Under the pieces are notes generated by a model. The model ran no database searches. It had not been told where the DNA came from and was given only the letters and a program-made list of their open reading frames with translations. Shown piece by piece: positions 7,725 through 12,976 of a DNA stretch of 12,976 bases (position 1 is the first letter of the stretch; the number at the start of each line of letters is the position of its first letter). Made by a program: the position numbers and the translations under genes. This DNA comes from Gammaproteobacteria bacterium (GTDB lineage Bacteria; Pseudomonadota; Gammaproteobacteria; Xanthomonadales; Xanthomonadaceae). The stretch spans positions 1 to 12,976 of the forward strand of contig JAPLSI010000170.1 in the NCBI GenBank assembly GCA_026398715.1. Direction: 5' to 3'.

Positions 7725-7768
7725 CGCTGCGCTCCTGCGGTGACCTGACTCATTCTGCCATGGTCCTG

Positions 7769-7784
7769 GGCACGGCCCGGTGCC
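7769..7784. repeat. inverted repeat 1 in divergent intergenic region
   Basis: GGCAC and GTGCC form a 5-bp stem around a 6-nt loop. It is the first of three compact inverted repeats within 75 bp, between the divergent hydrolase and DUF2306-like genes. Confidence 0.4.
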
Positions 7785-7808
7785 ATTGGCCCCGCGGTGG
7801 CTATGCCA

Positions 7809-7824
7809 GGCAAACGGCTTTGCC
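7809..7824. repeat. inverted repeat 2 (6-bp perfect stem, 4-nt loop)
   Basis: GGCAAA, loop CGGC, TTTGCC. The stem is perfect and the tetraloop tight. As DNA it could be a dimeric-regulator site, and as RNA a 5' leader hairpin upstream of the DUF2306-like gene. The distance to the ATG at 7984 is 159 bp. Confidence 0.5.
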
Positions 7825-7827
7825 ATT

Positions 7828-7841
7828 CCGGGCTTGCCCGG
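7828..7841. repeat. inverted repeat 3 (CCGGGC/GCCCGG)
   Basis: CCGGGC, TT, GCCCGG is a 14-bp perfect palindrome apart from its 2-nt centre, and it starts 3 nt after inverted repeat 2. A 2-nt loop is too tight for a full RNA hairpin, so the outer four pairs would form in RNA; as DNA it is a clean dyad. Confidence 0.45.
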
Positions 7842-7983
7842 CGGCCACCCGCTGAAGCGAATGACAGGCGACCCGGAGCCGATGATGGCGCTTGCCGTTG
7901 CGCCGCATATGGCATTGGCGCCACTTTCATCAGAAGATTGGCTGACCGGCGGCAACGACGGCGGCTCGGGACCAGGGGGCGGA

Positions 7984-8739
7984 ATGAATTCGACCAGCAG
8001 CGCGGCGCCGGCGTGGGCGCCTTACCGGAACTTCCACCTGTGGATGCTCATCCCGTTCGGGATTTCCGTGCTGGGGTTTTCCTACAGCTACTACTTCAAC
8101 CTGGCCAACGCCACCTTCCACCAGCATGTACACGGCATCTCGGCGACGCTGTGGTACGTGCTGATCGTGGTGCAGCCCTACCTGATCACCCGCAAGCACG
8201 ACGTGGCGCGCCATCGATGGTTCGGCGCGCTCGGCACGCTGCTGGCCGGCGTGGTTGCGGGAAGCGCACTCACCATCGTCCCGAAGAACATCGACAACGT
8301 AGCCACGCTGGACCCGAATGGCTTCTTCAATCCGACATTCGCCTACTTTGCGGTCATCATCGATGTCGTGCTCATCAGCCTGTTCCTGGTCAGCGTGGCC
8401 ATGGCGATCTACCAGATGAAGCGCAAGAACATCGCCGGCCACGTGCAATGGATGATGGCGTCGGTCTTCGCCGTCCTGTCCCCGGGCCTGGCGCGCTTGT
8501 TCGGCATCGCCGCCATCATGGCGAACCAGGGCAACATGGCGGGGATATCGCTGGTGAAACTCGCCGTGCCATCGATGGTGGTGATGATGTTGCTGATCGT
8601 TTTCTACTATCGCAAGTTCGGCAGTTTCAGGCACCCCTCGTTCTGGCTGCTGATGGCCGCGCACGCCGCGTACGTCTTCGTCGTGCCGATCGGCGACAAT
8701 GAAACGATTCGAAGCGTCCTGTCGGTTATCTTCAAGTAG
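7984..8739 (+). CDS. seven-TM membrane protein, DUF2306-like
   Basis: A 251-residue integral membrane protein of unknown role. Hydrophobic segments lie near 18-36, 52-68, 82-98, 118-143, 155-178, 192-209 and 219-236. Histidines cluster at 46, 48 and 50, then at 72 and 77 (HRWFG, 77-81) and at 153 (HVQWMM, 153-158). The order H...HRWxG...HxxWM resembles the DUF2306 family, in which such histidines may bind haem or metal; both the family assignment and that idea are inference. The frame is open to 7780, but the start at 7984 has AGGGGG 4 nt upstream (7974-7979) and the residues before it look non-coding. It is followed after 30 bp by the antiporter gene and very likely shares its transcript. 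Confidence 0.75.
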   Translation: MNSTSSAAPAWAPYRNFHLWMLIPFGISVLGFSYSYYFNLANATFHQHVHGISATLWYVLIVVQPYLITRKHDVARHRWFGALGTLLAGVVAGSALTIVPKNIDNVATLDPNGFFNPTFAYFAVIIDVVLISLFLVSVAMAIYQMKRKNIAGHVQWMMASVFAVLSPGLARLFGIAAIMANQGNMAGISLVKLAVPSMVVMMLLIVFYYRKFGSFRHPSFWLLMAAHAAYVFVVPIGDNETIRSVLSVIFK

Positions 8740-8769
8740 CACCGCCTGACTCCCGGGGAGAACCGCACC

Positions 8770-9975
8770 GTGCCACACGCCATCACCACCACCGAAATCT
8801 TCCTGATTGCGATGGCAATCATCTTCTCCGTGCCCTATCTGGTCTGGCGACTGGGACGGATGGACTACTACGCTCCCCTGGTGGTGGTGCAGATCGTCGC
8901 CGGCATCGTGCTTGGGCCAGGCGTACTGGGCCAGGCATTTCCCGACTACTACACCTTCGTATTCACGCCCGACGTGGTGAAAGCGCTCAATGGCCTTGCC
9001 TGGTGGGCGGTGATGCTGTTCGTGATGATTGCCGGCGTGGAACTCGATATCCGCAAGGCCTGGGCCAACCGTCGCGAAAGCGGCATTACCGCGGGGTTGG
9101 CGCTATTGGTGCCGATGCTGTTCGGCTCGGTGGTCGCCGTCGGGATAGTGGGAATGCCGGGCTGGATGGGCGCCAAGGGCTTGCCCTGGCAGTTCGTCGT
9201 GGGCATCGGCATGGCCTGTGCGGTGACGGCGCTTCCCATCCTGATACTGCTGATGGAAAAGCTCGAGATCCTGCGCGCGCCGATCGGGCAACGGCTGCTG
9301 CGTTACGCAAGCGTCGACGACATCGCGATCTGGGGTGTGCTGGCCGTGGTCCTGATGGACTGGGATCGGATGGGGCGGCAGATTGCGTTCCTCGTCGTGT
9401 TCGGCATTGCGTGCGTGCTGTATCGCCGCCTGATGCCGAAGCTGCCTGCCAGCGACCGCTGGTACGTTGCGCTGATCTGGCTGGCGGTGTGCGCCTTCGG
9501 CGCGGACTGGGCGGGCCTGCACTACATGGTCGGCGCCTTCCTGGCCGGCGTGGTGATGGACGCGGAATGGTTCGACCAGGATCAGATGGATGCCCTGCGC
9601 CGCCATGTCCTGCTGGTGATGATGCCCGTCTTCTTCCTGAGCACCGGGCTCAGGACGTCGTGGTCGGCAGGCGGCTACGCCGTGTTCATCGTGGCGGGCG
9701 CGCTACTGGTGGCCGCGGTCTCCGGCAAGCTTGCCGGCGTGCACATTGCCGGCCGCCTGCTCGGCTGGAAGCCCGGCGAGGCGTCGCTGATCGGCTGGCT
9801 GCTGCAGACCAAGGCGCTGATCATGATCATCTTCGTCAACATCCTGCTCGACAAGCAGATCATCAGCAGCGCGATGTTCACCGCCCTGCTGCTGATGGCG
9901 GTCGCCAGTACGATGCTGACGGTGCCGATGGTCGCACCCAGGCTCAAGCGCAATGGCGCACCTCAACTCCCGTAG
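8770..9975 (+). CDS. CPA2-type cation:proton antiporter (Kef-like, membrane domain only)
   Basis: A 401-residue inner-membrane protein with about 12 hydrophobic segments, of the Na+/H+ exchanger (CPA2) superfamily. Typical elements are QIVAGIVLGPGVLG at 41-54, the paired acidic residues D183-D184 (SVDDIAIWG) where CPA2 members bind the ion, HYMVGAFLAGVVMD at 251-264, and MPVFFLSTGL at 285-294. It ends after the last membrane segments with a short basic tail, so the NAD-binding TrkA-N domain of KefB/KefC is absent and gating by that route is not expected. The GTG start at 8770 is supported by GGGGAG at 8755-8760. Whether it carries Na+ or K+ cannot be told. Its last 13 bp overlap the convergent orphan gene. 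Confidence 0.88.
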   Translation: MPHAITTTEIFLIAMAIIFSVPYLVWRLGRMDYYAPLVVVQIVAGIVLGPGVLGQAFPDYYTFVFTPDVVKALNGLAWWAVMLFVMIAGVELDIRKAWANRRESGITAGLALLVPMLFGSVVAVGIVGMPGWMGAKGLPWQFVVGIGMACAVTALPILILLMEKLEILRAPIGQRLLRYASVDDIAIWGVLAVVLMDWDRMGRQIAFLVVFGIACVLYRRLMPKLPASDRWYVALIWLAVCAFGADWAGLHYMVGAFLAGVVMDAEWFDQDQMDALRRHVLLVMMPVFFLSTGLRTSWSAGGYAVFIVAGALLVAAVSGKLAGVHIAGRLLGWKPGEASLIGWLLQTKALIMIIFVNILLDKQIISSAMFTALLLMAVASTMLTVPMVAPRLKRNGAPQLP

Positions 9976-11324
9976 ATTTCCCTGAAGGCCTTCTGCGCCA
10001 TGCCCGCTATTATCTTTCGGATAGTCGAGACAAACGTGCGTGCTAGCTCACTCGCTCGCGCTTTCGACATCACCGGCACGTCCATCATGACGGATTCCAG
10101 GGCGTTGAAAAAGGCACCTTCGAACTCCGTCACGAATATTTCCACGCTGACTGTTCGCTTGCGGGCGGTCTGGATCGTCAGCCGGACGATCATTTCACGG
10201 GTTATCAGGAGCGCGAGAAGCAAGAATATGTTGTTGCGTTGGGATGCCTGCTCACGTTCGGTACCGAAGATCAAATTGGTGAAACTAACGTCTTCTCGGA
10301 TCTCCTCGATCATGGCCCCGAGCACTCCACCATTCACCGCAGAGAGGATGGATTGGCGCGCAAGTTCGTAGGTCGCCGCTGAGCCCGAATTGACTTCGCC
10401 GCCGGTGACGTGCCGCGCTGCGATCGTAGAAACGAGAGAACGGATATAGTCGGGCTTCACGCGTTTCGTCATTTCGCTGAGCAGTTTCAGCTGTTTCTCC
10501 GCCTTCGATATCTCACGCAGACCGGCGAGAAGTTTCATTGGAATATTGGCCGCAGCCCGGCCTTTCCTGAAAGCCTCGGCCGCTTTGCGAATCTCCTCGA
10601 CGCGAATCTCCATCCTGTAAGCGCGCTGCTCCAACCTTAAGACCCGTTCCGCAGCATTCACGCCTCGTCTTAGACGCTTGGTTGCCTTAACTGCTTTTTG
10701 GCCCCAGCGAACAATCTTGCTGGCGCCGCCGGTGGCGACGGTTAGACCCACGTCGACCAGGAAATCCATTGGACTATCCCAACCAACGAAAGCCCATATC
10801 TTGCTGGCAACGCTGACGTGAGCAGCTTCGCGAGCGGCCCTCAGTTCGGCTTTCAGCGCTCGAAGCTCGATGTAGCTAGTTGTCGCCATCTCCGCCGCCG
10901 TCCTGCTCTTCTCCCCAACCATCAGCCCAAAATTATCAGCGTTGTAATCATCCGTATTCAGGCAACCCTGGTCGGACACGGGGTAGCTATTGATGGCGAT
11001 CTGGGTCAGCCGCCCCTTGCACAGATTGAACAGGTGAACGTTGAACTCGTCCCTTACGTCTTCGGGCGCGGTCCGGGGAAGCTTGTATTGACGGCTAAGC
11101 GACAGCCAATGTACGTCCAACAATTTGTCGTAACCGCGCTGTGCCAGCTTTATGACGAGTTGGGCCAAGTCCGTGCCTATTTCGGCCCGGACGATGTCAT
11201 TGCTGTCCTGGATGCTCTCTACTGTCTCGTTGATCTTCGCTGCACAGTCAGATAGGTATTCCTGCTCTTCCGGAACGAAATCAGTTTCTTCGAAGTGGCG
11301 CTGGCTTGGCGTGAAGTCCGTCAT
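9963..11324 (-). CDS. hypothetical protein, helix-rich, unrecognised family (453 aa)
   Basis: I do not recognise this protein. It is mostly predicted helix. Residues 1-65 are acidic with repeated Glu/Asp; 140-170 form a charged helix (ELRALKAELRAAREAAH). Residues 185-206 are hydrophobic and Gly/Ala-rich (MDFLVDVGLTVATGGASKIV), followed by a long, strongly basic helical stretch 208-290. Residues 365-381 (NIFLLLALLITREMIVRL) are a second hydrophobic segment. No catalytic motif is visible. A loop-separated pair of hydrophobic helices flanking basic helices could fit a membrane-interacting or pre-toxin region, but this is speculation. The gene is clearly poorer in GC than its left neighbour (sampled lines about 50-52%). 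The start at 11324 follows the upstream stop by 12 nt and has no clear ribosome site, so translation is probably coupled. Confidence 0.72.
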   Translation of the reverse strand: MTDFTPSQRHFEETDFVPEEQEYLSDCAAKINETVESIQDSNDIVRAEIGTDLAQLVIKLAQRGYDKLLDVHWLSLSRQYKLPRTAPEDVRDEFNVHLFNLCKGRLTQIAINSYPVSDQGCLNTDDYNADNFGLMVGEKSRTAAEMATTSYIELRALKAELRAAREAAHVSVASKIWAFVGWDSPMDFLVDVGLTVATGGASKIVRWGQKAVKATKRLRRGVNAAERVLRLEQRAYRMEIRVEEIRKAAEAFRKGRAAANIPMKLLAGLREISKAEKQLKLLSEMTKRVKPDYIRSLVSTIAARHVTGGEVNSGSAATYELARQSILSAVNGGVLGAMIEEIREDVSFTNLIFGTEREQASQRNNIFLLLALLITREMIVRLTIQTARKRTVSVEIFVTEFEGAFFNALESVMMDVPVMSKARASELARTFVSTIRKIIAGMAQKAFREIYGS

Positions 11325-11336
11325 GACCAGTTGCAG

Positions 11337-12976
11337 TCAGCTGACTGGGAAGTCGCTGAGCTTCACCAGGTTTGTGGGAATCTTTACCTCCCACGGCTGG
11401 CCAACCAGACGCGGCCCCAAGGCAAAGCCCGCCTCCGACTGGCCCGCGCCTTCGAAGGGGCGATCGAAGCGGATTCGCTGCAATGCTTCATCAACCGCTT
11501 CGACCACATATTCCGTGCCTCCAACCCTGATCCGGCGACGCTCGTCGCCCAGGCTGAATTCGGTACCCGTTCCCTTCGCGTCAGCCGAATTGGTCGCGAC
11601 CTCCAGCAACCCTGCTCCCTCGACATATTCATTGCTGAGCCTGCTTTTCATCTCCTGGAGAAGCGAGAGTTGCGGAGCATCGCCATCTTCGTCGAAGTTG
11701 ATGAGGTCTCCCCCGGCATCCCATATCTCGACCCCGGAAAAATAATTGAGGATCGACGCCTCGAAGCCAACACGCACAGGCACCTGCACGCGCGCGGCTC
11801 CGGCCTGGAGGAATTGCTGGAACTGATTGTCGTTGTCGCTGATCTGGGAGAGACCAATCCATTGATCCTTTCGCGTCCAGAAATACGGGTAGAACACATA
11901 CGTGAGATTCATCCAGTCGAGCCCATGCTCGAACAATCGAATGAAGCGGGATTCCGCCTTGGCTTCTGCGATGTCTATTTCCGGATAGCCATACGGGGCT
12001 GAGCCGCGGCTCATGCCGTCGAAAGACTCGAAATGCTGGCCAGACATCATCGTGATGCAGGACTTCTTCAGTTCAGTGCTTTCGATCTGGCGGTTCTGCG
12101 CGGGCGAGCGCCCATAGTCAGCCGCATATCCCGCATTCATGCGCGCCGCTTCAACCGCCGACTGGTAGCGGCCGAGCGCGGCGCGATAGGCGCTCATCAC
12201 GGTGAAATAGGTCTTGGTTTGCCATTCCTCATACTTGCGTGGGCTGAGCACACAAAAGACGTTGAACAGCACCTCGTAATTGTGGAACCTGAGGGTATTG
12301 ATCGAGACAGGGATCTTGGACGTCGCTTCCTGGTGAAGCGCCAGGTCGATGAGATCCTGCCAGGGCTCGGAGTATTTGAATTGCTTGTCCTGGACCTGGA
12401 TGGTGACGAAGTGATCGCCCGACTCGGTTTCGCCGTAGATGTTCACGATCGCCTTGACGGGATTGTAGCCATCTGGAACGTCGATCTCGCCGGCTTCCGA
12501 GCTGATCTTCGGCCCGCCCTGGTATGCCGACTGGATCGGATCGGGGCCCTTCTTTGCCATCGACACGACACGCGTACTTGGTGGAGGCGCTTCCACCCCT
12601 TCCGCACCATATTGCGCTGCCCAGAACAGGTAGGACTCCGGCGTCATGTCCTTGGGTTCGAGCGGGTGAAAGGTTCCATCGGCGTCGTGGCAGTAGCCCG
12701 GCTCCTGCGGGCATTCGACCAGATCGGAAGCAATCGGTTGGCGGACAATCGCATGACGATGGAATGCAGCGGGCTCGGGAACGATGAATTCCAGCATCAG
12801 CCGTTTGCCGTAATTGACGACCTGCGCCGTATAGATCTTGTCCACGTAGCGATAAGTACCCACGATGTCGTCGGCTGCGCTTTCAAACTTGTGCAAGTTG
12901 CGTTCGATGAATTCACGGGTTGTGCGGGTCGAACGCTTTTCCCGGGTTCGTTTCTGGATACGACTGACTGCCTTGG
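11337..12976 (-). CDS. large hypothetical protein, 5' end beyond window; phage-structural-like C-terminal unit
   Basis: Partial gene: the frame stays open through the right edge, giving 545 visible residues and a true start outside the window. A TTG at 12896 lies in frame but has 26 further uninterrupted codons before it, so it is not taken as the start. Positions here count from the first full visible codon. The visible N-terminus (1-25) is very basic and helical. Residues about 244-280 form a helix (EEWQTKTYFTVMSAYRAALG). TYVFYPYFW is at 358-366, then a hydrophobic strand region with AGAARVQVPVRVGFEA at 391-406 and YFSGVEIWDAGG at 411-422. Near the end GTGTEF (468-473) with GD, a VGG turn and a YVVEAV strand make a small beta unit seen often in phage tail-type proteins. 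The remaining family is not recognised. It ends 12 bp before the 453-residue gene. Confidence 0.75.
   Translation of the reverse strand, partial: KAVSRIQKRTREKRSTRTTREFIERNLHKFESAADDIVGTYRYVDKIYTAQVVNYGKRLMLEFIVPEPAAFHRHAIVRQPIASDLVECPQEPGYCHDADGTFHPLEPKDMTPESYLFWAAQYGAEGVEAPPPSTRVVSMAKKGPDPIQSAYQGGPKISSEAGEIDVPDGYNPVKAIVNIYGETESGDHFVTIQVQDKQFKYSEPWQDLIDLALHQEATSKIPVSINTLRFHNYEVLFNVFCVLSPRKYEEWQTKTYFTVMSAYRAALGRYQSAVEAARMNAGYAADYGRSPAQNRQIESTELKKSCITMMSGQHFESFDGMSRGSAPYGYPEIDIAEAKAESRFIRLFEHGLDWMNLTYVFYPYFWTRKDQWIGLSQISDNDNQFQQFLQAGAARVQVPVRVGFEASILNYFSGVEIWDAGGDLINFDEDGDAPQLSLLQEMKSRLSNEYVEGAGLLEVATNSADAKGTGTEFSLGDERRRIRVGGTEYVVEAVDEALQRIRFDRPFEGAGQSEAGFALGPRLVGQPWEVKIPTNLVKLSDFPVS

Noticed and set aside
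7725..7955. N-terminal extension of the hydrolase
   Set aside because: The extension is not hydrolase-like and passes through the inverted repeats; AGGAG supports 7724.
9963..12976. Labelling the two orphan genes as a contractile injection or toxin system
   Set aside because: No sheath, tube, spike, ATPase or immunity gene is visible in the window; the resemblance is limited to one small beta unit and general shape.
1..12976. tRNA, rRNA, CRISPR, insertion sequence or integrase
   Set aside because: No cloverleaf-like segment, spaced direct repeats, transposase motif or terminal inverted repeats were seen on either strand.

Overview
The window is high-GC bacterial DNA, dense with genes on both strands. 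The codon bias (G/C at third positions) and several families (YgjP-type metallopeptidase, NhaR-type LysR regulator, DUF885 lipobox-free exported metallopeptidase) suggest a beta- or gammaproteobacterium. I cannot place it more precisely from sequence alone.

Layout. (a) Positions 8-1642: a GltD-like FAD/NAD(P) oxidoreductase with N-terminal and C-terminal iron-sulfur motifs, of the kind that accompanies 2-oxoacid:ferredoxin oxidoreductases; its partner subunits would lie to the left of the window. (b) 1656-1943 (-): a small acidic orphan protein, diverging from (c) 2117-3916 (+), an exported DUF885-family putative zinc peptidase. (d) 3929-5689 (-): three same-strand genes read right to left: a short HPF/RaiA ribosome-hibernation factor, a single-pass membrane protein of unknown role, and a YgjP-type zinc metallopeptidase. 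(e) 5776-6693 (+): an NhaR-type LysR regulator divergent from the HPF gene. (f) 6762-7724 (-): a membrane-anchored alpha/beta hydrolase. (g) 7984-9975 (+): a two-gene unit of a 7-TM DUF2306-like protein and a CPA2 cation:proton antiporter. The 259-bp divergent region between (f) and (g) holds three compact inverted repeats.

(h) 9963-12976 (-): two tightly spaced genes for a 453-residue and an at least 545-residue protein, neither of which I can assign to a family. The 453-residue gene is clearly poorer in GC (sampled lines near 50-52%, against about 75% in a sampled line of the adjacent antiporter gene), and its 3' end overlaps the antiporter gene tail-to-tail by 13 bp. The larger protein has no start in the window: its frame stays open to the right edge. 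Near its C-terminus is a small beta-rich unit with a GTGT-x-F signature of a kind common in phage tail and structural proteins. This looks like the edge of an accessory module that continues to the right, and it is the least explained part of the window.

No tRNA, rRNA, CRISPR array, transposase or integrase was seen.
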